Below, one piece after another: positions 16,724 to 23,656 of a stretch of DNA of 32,201 nt (its first letter is position 1; each line of letters starts with the position of its first letter). A program made the translations under genes and the position numbers. The notes beneath the pieces were generated by a model. It was given only the letters and a program-made list of their open reading frames with translations. It searched no databases and was not told the DNA's origin. This stretch comes from CAKSUT01 sp045542335. Its GTDB lineage: Bacteria > Bacillota > Clostridia > Oscillospirales > CAG-382. The DNA lies in contig JAZQKV010000008.1 in the NCBI GenBank assembly GCA_045542335.1, positions 1-32,201 of the forward strand, written 5' to 3'.

Positions 16724-17731
16724 ATGTCATTTCCGAAAGCAGGTGATTTTTTGGCTTCAAGTGTGGGAAACAAGTTGAGAATTATGTACCTTAAGGATAT
16801 ACTTTATAAGAATACCGATGAAGAAAACCAGATGAGTGCGGCTGATTTGATTGAAGCTCTCAGGGCATATGGTATAGAGGCTGAGCGCAAAAGCATTTAT
16901 GATGACCTTGAAAAGTTAGCTTATTACGGTGTTGACCTTATAAAAACAAAGTCGGGATGGTATGTCGGCTCAAGGGAGTTTGAAATTTCCGAACTCAAAA
17001 TGCTTGTTGACGTGATACAGTCGGCAAGGTTTCTTACCGCAAAAAAAAGCGTTGCGCTTATATCAAAAATCGAAGCTCTTGCGCCTAAAAGTCTTGCAAG
17101 CAAGTTGAGAAGAAGCGTTGTTATTGCAGGCAGGGTGAAAGCACCTAACGAAAGCATATATTATAATGTGGACGTTATTCACGATGCCATTGCACAGAAA
17201 AAGTGTATTTCTTTCAAGTATTTCAACTATGGTGAGGGCTTTAAAAAGGTCTATAAGCGTGAGGGCGAGGCCTATAAGGTAAGCCCGGTTTCGCTTATGT
17301 GGGACGATGAGAATTATTACCTTGTTGCATGGAGTGAGCAAAACAACGCCCTGCGGCATTACAGGGTTGATAAAATGGATAAGGTTGTGCTCACAGAGGA
17401 GCCGGCAAGTGTGCGCCCGGAGATTTCGGAGTTTGACAGGGCAAAATATGCCAAAATGAATTTCAATATGTTTGGCGGCGAGGAAACGGAGGTTACTCTG
17501 TATATCGGAAAGGATTCGCTTGGGGTTTTTGCCGACAGGTTTGGCACGGATGCCATGCTGATTCGTGATGGTGACGGTTTTCATGCCACGGTCAAGGTTG
17601 TTGTCAGTCCTCATTTTTATTCGTGGATTTTCGGACTTGAGGGGAAAATCAGAATTAAAGCTCCGGGAGATGTTAAGTCAAGCTATCTTTCGTATTGCAG
17701 TTCAATGCTTGACAAGGGCGTGTGTGATTAA
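16724..17731 (+). CDS. WYL-domain transcriptional regulator
   Basis: 335 residues from ATG 16724. The N-terminal part is a winged helix-turn-helix (NKLRIMYLKDILYKNTDEEN, then GIEAERKSIYDDLEKLAYYG), followed by a linker helix region and a WYL domain. Its hallmark SPVSLMWDDENYYLVAWSE is at about residues 185-205 and HYRVDKMDKV follows. WYL proteins bind nucleotide or nucleic-acid ligands and regulate nearby genes. The start is uncertain: ATG 16724 has no ribosome site, while TTG 16751 has AGGTGA 4 nt upstream and would still keep the full helix-turn-helix. Targets may be the divergent serine hydrolase or the downstream GH127 gene; neither is shown by sequence. Confidence 0.9.
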   Translation: MSFPKAGDFLASSVGNKLRIMYLKDILYKNTDEENQMSAADLIEALRAYGIEAERKSIYDDLEKLAYYGVDLIKTKSGWYVGSREFEISELKMLVDVIQSARFLTAKKSVALISKIEALAPKSLASKLRRSVVIAGRVKAPNESIYYNVDVIHDAIAQKKCISFKYFNYGEGFKKVYKREGEAYKVSPVSLMWDDENYYLVAWSEQNNALRHYRVDKMDKVVLTEEPASVRPEISEFDRAKYAKMNFNMFGGEETEVTLYIGKDSLGVFADRFGTDAMLIRDGDGFHATVKVVVSPHFYSWIFGLEGKIRIKAPGDVKSSYLSYCSSMLDKGVCD

Positions 17732-17780
17732 AAGATTATTCGTGAGTGAAAAAATTACATGAAAACGTGCGCTTTTCCAA

Positions 17781-17809
17781 TTGAATAAAGGATTTATTCT
17801 GTGTATAAT
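17781..17809 (+). promoter_or_regulatory. Promoter of the GH127 - lipid kinase unit
   Basis: TTGAAT (17781-17786), a 17-bp spacer and a perfect TATAAT (17804-17809). Predicted start is near 17816. GAAAGGAA at 17837-17844 is the ribosome site for ATG 17853. Confidence 0.85.
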
Positions 17810-17852
17810 TCAAGTATAGATTAAAACATTGAAATCGAAAGGAACAAGATAA

Positions 17853-19850
17853 ATGGTTGAATACAGCAGAAAAGACCGACTGAACGTTCCGTCTCTTGGA
17901 GATGTGAGCTTTTGCGGCGCAATTGAAGAAAAGCTTCAAAGAGTGATATATCAAAGAATGACATCTGATGCGGCGCAGAATGAGGTTTTTGCCGAAGCGG
18001 AAAATGCATTTGTAACGCAGGTTGACGATGAAAATGCTCCGATTGGCATCTGGCAGGGCGAATTCTGGGGAAAGCTTATGGTCAGTGCCTGCCGTGGTGC
18101 AAAATACACGGGAGATGAAAAGCTCAAGGAGTTTTTGCGCAAGAGCGTTTACAAAATAATGGCGTGTCAGCGTGAAGATGGCTATATTGGTACATACAAA
18201 AACGATAAGCAGGTGTTTGTTGCAGATCTTGAAGAGGGAAGACGCATTATGGGGTGGGACTGCACATGGACATGGAATATATGGTGCAGAAAATACACCC
18301 TTTGGGGAATGCTTGAGGCATATGAGCTTCTTGGCGATGAGGAAATCCTTGAAAGTGCGGCACGCTCCGCAAATCAGCTCATTGATATGCTTGAAGAAAT
18401 GGGAGCAAGAATTTGCGAAACAGGAACATTTTACGGTGTTGCTTCCGGCTCAATTCTTAAACCTATTCTTGTGCTTTACCGTCACACCGGCAATAAAAAG
18501 TATCTCGACTTTGCTCTTGAAATTGCAAAGGAATGGGAGGACAGCGACACTGCCTGCTTAAAGCTTATAAAGCTTGCGATTGACGGAGTTCCCGTGACTC
18601 TCTGGGGTCACACGGCGGCAGATATGGAGCCTGCTTCCGAATACAATCCTCTTGCCGGAGAGGGTAAGCCTGTTTTTGAACCCAAGGACAGAGGCAACGC
18701 AGAATGTGCAGGAAAGGTTTATGAAATGCAGTCCTGCTTTGACGGCTTGCTTGAGCTTTACAGGGTAACGGGTACAAAAAAGTATCTTACGGCGACGGAA
18801 ATGTTCTTTGAAAACATTGTTAAATATGAGTACAACACGCTTTTCAGCGTTGGCTTCAACGACCTTTTTATCGGTGGTGCTCACAACCCAAATTCAATCA
18901 CCGAGCATTGTGATGTGCTTCACTTTATCCGCCTTGCAACCGAGCTTTATAAGCTAACAGGTGAGGTGAGATACATTGACTTTGTTGAGCTTGCATTTTA
19001 CAATCCTTTCCTTGCAGGCGTTGCCCGTGACGGTTCATGGGCGGCAAGAGGTGTGCGTGCGGCGGAGGGACATATGTATGCACGCTTGCAGGCAGGCTTC
19101 ACTAAGAATCATTGCTGCACAAACAATATGCCCAGAGGCTTTATGAATGTTGCCGAAACAATTGCACTCAGCGACGAAAACGGCGTATATATAAACCTTT
19201 ACGGTGAAGCAAAGGCAACAATTCACCCAACTTCTCTTGAAACAGTTGAAATATCAATCGGGGACGGTTATCTTGACAGGTGTGCTGTAAGTATTGAAAT
19301 TGATGCAACTCTCACGGATACAAAGTCGCTCATGCTCAGAATTCCGCAATGGAGCATTGAAACCGAAATTATTTGTGGCGGCAAGACCTATACTCCCGTT
19401 GCCGGCGAATATTTTGAGCTTAAGTTCAACAGCGGAAAAACTGTTGTCGATATTAAGTTTGACAACTCCCCAAGACTCATCGAGAAAAAATACAACTTTG
19501 AGTTCTATCCTTTCACGCCATACATGGCAAAGCGTTATTTCTCGGACGACGGCACTCATGAGGATACTGTTATCCATTCCAACCGCGCAACCCTTTGTGT
19601 GGGTCCTGTTCTTCTTGCGGTAAGCAAGGACCTTGGCAGTACAAAGGAGGAAATGTTTAATCATCCAACTGTGTTTGATAAGGAGTGTGAATGTACGGTC
19701 ACTCCGATAAATGCACCCGGTTTTATGTGTGCATATGATGTGACATTCAAGGGTAAGGATGGATTTGAACTCAGGCTTCCTATGGGCGATTTTGCCTCGG
19801 CAAGCGATGAGGATAAGCACGTTGATTACAGATACACTGTGTTCATCTGA
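17853..19850 (+). CDS. GH127-type (DUF1680) glycoside hydrolase, probable beta-L-arabinofuranosidase
   Basis: 665 residues, normal for GH127 and relatives. No signal peptide, so the enzyme acts on imported oligosaccharides. The (alpha/alpha)6 barrel is recognisable from APIGIWQGEFWGKLM, MACQREDGYIGTY, WTWNIWCRKYTLWGMLEAYE and KYLDFALEIAKEW. The zinc-thiolate centre of the family (Glu, Cys, Cys, Cys in HypBA1) has clear counterparts: Glu351 and Cys353 in TEHCD, and Cys421-Cys422 in HCCTNNMPRG. Cys421 would be the nucleophile. The Glu expected about 16 residues before the zinc Glu as acid/base is not obvious here (FNDLFIGGAHNPNSIT), so the substrate may differ from HypBA1. A beta-sandwich follows at the C-terminus. 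It follows the WYL regulator and has its own promoter. Confidence 0.9.
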   Translation: MVEYSRKDRLNVPSLGDVSFCGAIEEKLQRVIYQRMTSDAAQNEVFAEAENAFVTQVDDENAPIGIWQGEFWGKLMVSACRGAKYTGDEKLKEFLRKSVYKIMACQREDGYIGTYKNDKQVFVADLEEGRRIMGWDCTWTWNIWCRKYTLWGMLEAYELLGDEEILESAARSANQLIDMLEEMGARICETGTFYGVASGSILKPILVLYRHTGNKKYLDFALEIAKEWEDSDTACLKLIKLAIDGVPVTLWGHTAADMEPASEYNPLAGEGKPVFEPKDRGNAECAGKVYEMQSCFDGLLELYRVTGTKKYLTATEMFFENIVKYEYNTLFSVGFNDLFIGGAHNPNSITEHCDVLHFIRLATELYKLTGEVRYIDFVELAFYNPFLAGVARDGSWAARGVRAAEGHMYARLQAGFTKNHCCTNNMPRGFMNVAETIALSDENGVYINLYGEAKATIHPTSLETVEISIGDGYLDRCAVSIEIDATLTDTKSLMLRIPQWSIETEIICGGKTYTPVAGEYFELKFNSGKTVVDIKFDNSPRLIEKKYNFEFYPFTPYMAKRYFSDDGTHEDTVIHSNRATLCVGPVLLAVSKDLGSTKEEMFNHPTVFDKECECTVTPINAPGFMCAYDVTFKGKDGFELRLPMGDFASASDEDKHVDYRYTVFI

Positions 19851-19886
19851 TTGCATTCAAATTTTACAAAGGAGATTTGCGCATTT

Positions 19887-20876
19887 GTGCAAACCGTTAT
19901 GAAGAATATATTTGTTGTAAATCCTGCGGCAGGAAATAAAAGTTGTGTCACAAAGGTGAAGGAGTTCGTTTCGGATAACGGAATGGACTGCGAGATTTAT
20001 GAAACACGTTTCCCTACAGATGCTTCGGATTTTGTGCAGGGGGTGTGCGAGGGTCTTGAAGCAGACGAAAAAGTGCGCTTTATTGCCTGCGGCGGAGACG
20101 GAACACTCAATGAGGTTGTAAACGGTGCGGCTCTGTGCGACAATGCCTGCGTGGCGGTGTATCCTTGCGGAAGCGGCAACGATTACATAAAATATTATGG
20201 AACAGGGGAAATGTTCTGTAAAGCCGAAAGCTTAAGCAACTGCGAGAGCTTGCCTGTTGACCTTATGCGTGTGACAACTGCCGAAAGTGAGGAAAAAGCA
20301 CGTTACAGTATAAATGTGTGTAATTTCGGATTTGATACCAAGGTTGTTGAGATTATGAATAAGGTGCGACGCATAAAGTTTGTAAGCGGCAAAATGGCAT
20401 ACATGATAGGCGTTGCGGCGGCGGTTTTCACAGCCATGAAAACTAAGTGCCATGTGTACGCAGACGGAGAGCATATCATGGGAGGCGGCAAGGACGGCGA
20501 GAATATGACACTTTGCACCGTTGCCAACGGACGCTATATTGGTGGAAAGTATAAATGTGCACCGAGGTCATCAAACAACGACGGTCTTCTTGAGGTTTGC
20601 TTTATAAAGCCTGTGTCGGTGTTTACGCTCATAAGGCTCATAGGCGTGTATGCAAATGGCAAGCATCTTGACGACAAACGCTTTGAAAAGTATCTTGTTT
20701 ACAGGCAGGCGAAAAATGTGAGAATAGAAGCACATGACGGTTTTAAGCTATGCATTGACGGAGAGCTTGTTGACGGAAAGAGTTTTGATATTGAGGTGGT
20801 TCCGTCGGGGGTGCACTTTGTTGTGCCGACGGTGAATGAGAATAACGTTCCCGGACTTGAGGTTTGTAACTGTTAA
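19887..20876 (+). CDS. Diacylglycerol kinase family lipid kinase
   Basis: About 329 residues. DAGK catalytic domain with NPAAGNK near the N-terminus, GGDGTLNEVVNGA (Gly69 onward) as the nucleotide loop, and PCGSGNDYIKYYG, then VDLMRV and the family NVCNFGFDTKVVE. Members phosphorylate diacylglycerol or related lipids at the inner membrane face (YegS/DgkB/BmrU group). The ribosome site AAAGGAG is at 19868-19874. GTG 19887 lies 12 nt after it and is chosen; ATG 19899 (24 nt after it) gives a more usual N-terminus and is the alternative. The in-frame TTG at 19851 precedes the ribosome site and is rejected. Only 36 bp separate it from the GH127 gene, so it is probably cotranscribed, although I see no functional link. 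Confidence 0.92.
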   Translation: MQTVMKNIFVVNPAAGNKSCVTKVKEFVSDNGMDCEIYETRFPTDASDFVQGVCEGLEADEKVRFIACGGDGTLNEVVNGAALCDNACVAVYPCGSGNDYIKYYGTGEMFCKAESLSNCESLPVDLMRVTTAESEEKARYSINVCNFGFDTKVVEIMNKVRRIKFVSGKMAYMIGVAAAVFTAMKTKCHVYADGEHIMGGGKDGENMTLCTVANGRYIGGKYKCAPRSSNNDGLLEVCFIKPVSVFTLIRLIGVYANGKHLDDKRFEKYLVYRQAKNVRIEAHDGFKLCIDGELVDGKSFDIEVVPSGVHFVVPTVNENNVPGLEVCNC

Positions 20877-20903
20877 GACGGAAGCGGATATTGCAAGTAT
20901 AAA

Positions 20904-20940
20904 AAATGTGTCCCATAGTCATGCGACGTGGGACACATTT
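20904..20940. terminator. Hairpin terminator between convergent genes
   Basis: Stem AAATGTGTCCCA (20904-20915) with TGGGACACATTT (20929-20940), extended by GTC/GAC around an ATGC loop. Rightward it is followed only by ATTG; leftward it ends in six T residues. It is therefore a better terminator for the XRE gene, but probably serves both. Confidence 0.88.
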
Positions 20941-20995
20941 ATTGTTATGCGTTAAGTTCCTTTTTCTCACCCGGAATGGGCAGACACCCTTTTCT

Positions 20996-21391
20996 TTATT
21001 TGCCGCTTGCTCCGTAGCCTGCAAGAAAATCAAGGAAGTCTTCAACTGTTTTCTTCTGACGTGAGCCAAGGGCGTTATACTTTTCAAGTATCTCTTGCTC
21101 ATGCGGAGAAAGTGAAGCTTTTGTCAGAGATGATGTGTCCTCGTTTGTGCTTGTGCACACAAAAAGATAATCGTCAAGGCTTACACCGTTTTCTGAACCC
21201 GAAGCAAGCTTGGTAAGCAATTTTTTTCCGGGTGGATTGTCCTGCATACAAAGATAAAGCTTTCGCATCTGAAGATAGCTGATTCCGCAGTCCTCGGCAA
21301 ACGCCTTTAAATTTCTTTCGCCCTTTGCTTTTTCGATGAGCATGGCGAGGATTTTTTTATTGAACCTTGAGTTTGCGGCGGCTCTTGACAT
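20996..21391 (-). CDS. Small XRE-like helix-turn-helix regulator
   Basis: 131 residues. The N-terminal half resembles a lambda-repressor type helix-turn-helix (NLKAFAEDCGISYLQMRKLY, then PPGKKLLTKLASGSENGVSLDDYL). The C-terminal LSPHEQEILEKYNALGSRQKKTVEDFLDFL is the dimerising tail often found in XRE regulators. Start ATG 21391 has GAGAGGA about 10 nt upstream and lies inside the acyltransferase coding region, overlapping it by 35 nt in another frame; a second in-frame ATG 17 codons later is possible. It is cotranscribed with the acyltransferase and ends at a good terminator. The target is unknown. Confidence 0.78.
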   Translation of the reverse strand: MSRAAANSRFNKKILAMLIEKAKGERNLKAFAEDCGISYLQMRKLYLCMQDNPPGKKLLTKLASGSENGVSLDDYLFVCTSTNEDTSSLTKASLSPHEQEILEKYNALGSRQKKTVEDFLDFLAGYGASGK

Positions 21392-22460
21392 AATTTAAAA
21401 TTCCTCTCTTGATGATTTTGTATGTGATGCAGACTGTAAAGACAACGACGTATGTGCAAATAAGCCTGATAAAATATTTTTCGGCTATGGAGTTGATTTT
21501 GTAAAGGAAATAACCGTCAATGAAGAAAATAAATAACGGATGGGAAAGATAAATAATATAGCTTGCGCTGTCAATGTGCGAAAGCACTGCCGGCAACTTT
21601 TCACGCTTGCCACACAGCACATTTGCAACCATTATAAAGAAAAACACAGCACTTATTATGTATAACGTGTGGAGAATATCGAGCTGTGCAAAAACAAAAA
21701 CTCCTCTGAACACACCAAGCGAAACAAATCCGTCGAGAAATGCGAAAGCAGCGAAAATCACTGTAATCGCGTAACGGAAACGCAAAACCGTTGCTTTGAA
21801 CACCTCATAATTTGCACCGATAAAGCAGCCGCACACAAAATAGAAAAGGTAAGTGGTGAAAATCCTGTCGTTGTATGGAAAATAATATCCCGGAAAGAAT
21901 ACGGAAATAAGAGATACGAGTCCCTGCGACATCAAAATCATGACACCGAGAGAAAGACAAACTGCGGCAGAGCAGGGGAGCTTGCGGAGCATGAGCTTCC
22001 ATAGCGGATAAAGCAGATAAAACTGCATTATCACAACGACAAAATAGAAGTGACCAACAAGATTGCCTTTGAAGATGTACCCGAAAATGTCGCCAAAAGA
22101 AAACTCAAAATAGTGGTGATACAAAAACCAGAAATAACACACAAGTACCCATAAAACATATGGAAGAAAAACAGTCTTCAATCGCTTTGACACATATTTT
22201 ATGTAGCCAACGCTGTCTGTGTTCCCAAGGAAAAGCTTAATGCCCGAAAGCATGATAAATCCCTGCACAACAAAGGAACTGAGTCGCCACGGGAGAAACA
22301 CGGCAATATACTGCCATGAATTTTTATCAAGATTTGTAACAGGCTCGGACGAACAATGTATGAAAACAACAAGAATGCAAAAAATAACGCTTAAAAGGGA
22401 AAGCTCAGAGTATCGCTTCCTTTGTGTGACGGATGCGGCTTTGGAATCAGAAGTCAGCAT
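21357..22460 (-). CDS. Acyltransferase 3 family integral membrane protein
   Basis: 367 residues with about ten membrane segments. It belongs to the OafA/NolL-type acyltransferase family that O-acylates cell-surface carbohydrates. The conserved His is in the first segment (IFCILVVFIHCSSEP), followed by PWRLSSFVVQGFIMLSGIKLF, RLKTVFLPYVLW and HFYFVVVIMQFYLLYPL, all family landmarks, and the late SASYIIYLSHPLFIFFID. No extra SGNH domain is present. The ribosome site GGAGGAAAT lies just upstream of ATG 22460. The acceptor is unknown; teichoic-acid or peptidoglycan modification would suit the envelope genes nearby, but that is only a guess. Confidence 0.92.
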   Translation of the reverse strand: MLTSDSKAASVTQRKRYSELSLLSVIFCILVVFIHCSSEPVTNLDKNSWQYIAVFLPWRLSSFVVQGFIMLSGIKLFLGNTDSVGYIKYVSKRLKTVFLPYVLWVLVCYFWFLYHHYFEFSFGDIFGYIFKGNLVGHFYFVVVIMQFYLLYPLWKLMLRKLPCSAAVCLSLGVMILMSQGLVSLISVFFPGYYFPYNDRIFTTYLFYFVCGCFIGANYEVFKATVLRFRYAITVIFAAFAFLDGFVSLGVFRGVFVFAQLDILHTLYIISAVFFFIMVANVLCGKREKLPAVLSHIDSASYIIYLSHPLFIFFIDGYFLYKINSIAEKYFIRLICTYVVVFTVCITYKIIKRGILNYVKSRRKLKVQ

Positions 22461-22491
22461 TTTTATTTCCTCCGTTTTTTCTTCTCTGAAT

Positions 22492-22520
22492 ATTATAGCA
22501 TATATTTGTCGAAGAAGTGT
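22492..22520 (-). promoter_or_regulatory. Extended -10 promoter of the acyltransferase - XRE unit
   Basis: Minus strand TGCTATAAT gives a perfect TATAAT (22492-22497) with a TG extension. The hexamer 17 bp upstream (ACACTT, 22515-22520) is a poor -35. Predicted leader is short (about 25 nt). Confidence 0.65.
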
Positions 22521-22624
22521 GAACAGTTGGCGTGATTTCTGATAATTTAAAGCATAAATTTACCGGATGTGAGCGACGATTGTGTAGTAATTGTAAAATA
22601 ATTCTAATATTTTTGTTTAACCCC

Positions 22625-22653
22625 TTTACAAATCAAAAGGCTTGTGATAAAAT
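22625..22653 (+). promoter_or_regulatory. Promoter of rpsO-pnp
   Basis: TTTACA (22625-22630), a 17-bp spacer and TAAAAT (22648-22653) with a TGA extension. Predicted start is near 22660, so the rpsO leader is about 350 nt, long for a ribosomal-protein gene. Confidence 0.85.
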
Positions 22654-22658
22654 ATCAC

Positions 22659-22774
22659 GGTGAGCGTGCGTAAATGGCATAGCTTGCGTTGTCAGAAAGG
22701 ATACCCTGCTTTTTGCGTACACAAAAAGCTTTCCGGCTCTCACCCAAAGAGCTTTTGAGGAAAAAGGCTTTTTG
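22659..22774 (+). promoter_or_regulatory. Structured rpsO leader with two mutually exclusive folds (candidate attenuator)
   Basis: Fold A is a three-way junction. The closing stem is GGTGAG (22659-22664) / CTCACC (22739-22744). Arm 1 is TGGCA (22675-22679) / TGTCA (22690-22694). Arm 2 is GAAAGG (22695-22700) / CTTTCC (22729-22734) carrying an inner CTTTTTG (22709-22715) / CAAAAAG (22722-22728). Fold B re-uses CAAAAAGC (22722-22729) with GCTTTTTG (22767-22774), plus TTTCC/GGAAA and GCTCT (22736-22740) / AGAGC (22748-22752). This breaks fold A and resembles an intrinsic terminator ending in CTTTTTGTT. S15 binds a three-way junction in 16S rRNA and in several known rpsO leaders, so autoregulation is plausible. 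I did not recognise a known riboswitch class. Confidence 0.6.
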
Positions 22775-23008
22775 TTAAACGTGAAAAAGGAGAGGCATCG
22801 TTTTTGGCTTTAAGAAAGATGCGTACCCTTGTCCGGGCTACGGGCTCAATGCCTCAATACGTTTTGCCGATATAGCGTATTTAAGAGGATTTTTACCCAC
22901 CCATCCGTAGCTTCGATTTGCGGAATAGCATCACGGCAATGCAAGGAACTGCAAACCCATGCAGAACCTGCAAACAAAAAATTCTATACGAAAAGGTGGA
23001 AAACTACT
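22775..23008 (+). other. Remainder of the rpsO leader, further hairpins
   Basis: GAGGCAT (22792-22798) / ATGCCTC (22849-22855) competes with GCATC (22795-22799) / GATGC (22818-22822), and the strong ribosome-site-like AAGGAGAGG (22788-22796) lies in the same arm. A second hairpin (22940-22972) has TGCA/TGCA, GG/CC, an AA/AA internal loop and CTGCA/TGCAG. The true rpsO ribosome site AAGGTGG is at 22993-22999. A possible short leader peptide (22804-22875) is listed separately. Confidence 0.5.
22804..22875 (+). CDS. Possible 23-residue leader peptide upstream of rpsO
   Basis: TTG 22804 lies 7 nt after the best ribosome-site match in the leader, AAGGAGAGG (22788-22796). It opens a frame of 23 codons ending in TAG (22873-22875), with an in-frame ATG at 22819. 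The peptide would be basic (MALRKMRTLVRATGS at its start) and matches nothing I know. It may be chance, or the purine-rich tract may be part of RNA structure. Confidence 0.2.
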   Translation: MALRKMRTLVRATGSMPQYVLPI

Positions 23009-23275
23009 ATGATGCAGAAAGACGTAAAGCAGTCTATCATCGAGGAGTACAAGACCCACGAGGGCGACACAGGTTCTCCCGAAGTACAGGTTGCAATCCT
23101 CACACACAGAATCAACACTCTTACAGAGCATCTCAAGACAAACAAGAACGACCATCACTCCAGACGTGGTCTTCTTAAGATGGTTGGTCACAGAAGAAAC
23201 CTTCTTAACTACCTCATGAAGAAGGACATCTCCCGTTACCGTGAGATTATCGACAGACTTAACCTCAGAAAGTAA
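23009..23275 (+). CDS. rpsO: 30S ribosomal protein S15
   Basis: 88 residues, normal length. S15 is a primary 16S rRNA-binding protein of the small subunit that organises the central-domain three-way junction. The full family sequence is visible: EEYKTHEGDTGSPEVQVAIL, RINTLTEHLKTNKNDHHSRR, GLLKMVGHRRNLLNYL and YREIIDRLNLRK. The start is the tandem ATG at 23009/23012, with AAGGTGG (22993-22999) 9 nt upstream. A frame open from further upstream would add 60 residues encoded by the structured leader and is rejected. rpsO followed by pnp is the common bacterial order. Confidence 0.98.
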   Translation: MMQKDVKQSIIEEYKTHEGDTGSPEVQVAILTHRINTLTEHLKTNKNDHHSRRGLLKMVGHRRNLLNYLMKKDISRYREIIDRLNLRK

Positions 23276-23286
23276 TTTTAGCGGTG

Positions 23287-23332
23287 AAGGCTGTTTTGCA
23301 ATTCTTTCCCATGGATGCGCAAAACAGCCTTT
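23287..23332 (+). terminator. Perfect hairpin after rpsO, weak T tract
   Basis: Stem AAGGCTGTTTTGC (23287-23299) with GCAAAACAGCCTT (23319-23331), 13 perfect bp, followed by only TATG. With so short a T run it may be partial, letting some transcripts continue to pnp, or act as an mRNA-processing or stabilising hairpin. Confidence 0.6.
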
Positions 23333-23656
23333 ATGTCAATGTGCATCCGCACAGTTGAGATTATAAATTCACAAAGCATGGCAGGACGCCTGTTTATTTA
23401 GCATTTAAGCGGAAACGCAAGCCTTTTTGGTTTCGGCTTAAGTGCTAAAACACGACGTCCTCCAGATTTTAAAGCATTATTCTTCGCACGGTGGCTTAAG
23501 CTTTGATCGCTTGAAAGCGTTTGTTAACGACTTGTGCAGGCGATAAGTAAATCGACTTGTTTCATAATGGTCAGATTTTAAAGTTCTTTGTGTCACTTTC
23601 TTACAAGAAAGTGAGCCGTCGGAGACAGAATTTATTTGATTAAGGAGGAAAAAATC
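23333..23656 (+). other. pnp leader region with long hairpin
   Basis: A 324-bp stretch with no gene. It holds a 77-nt imperfect hairpin, AGGACG (23383-23388) to CGTCCT (23456-23461). Its inner stems are TTTAGCA/TGCTAAA, TTAAGC/GCTTAA and GAAAC/GTTTC. A 9-bp hairpin follows, TCACTTTCT (23593-23601) / AGAAAGTGA (23606-23614). E. coli pnp is controlled through an RNase III-cleaved leader hairpin; the long hairpin could play that role here, which is inference. I see no clear promoter. The pnp ribosome site AAGGAGGAA is at 23642-23650. Confidence 0.55.

Noticed and set aside
22659..22774. SRP RNA, T-box, SAM, TPP, glycine, FMN or c-di-GMP riboswitch in the rpsO leader
   Set aside because: I looked for the conserved cores of these RNAs and found none; the location before rpsO fits ribosomal-protein feedback better.
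22829..23008. N-terminal extension of S15 into the leader
   Set aside because: The added 60 residues match no S15 protein and lie in structured leader RNA. AAGGTGG before ATG 23009 gives the normal 88-residue protein.
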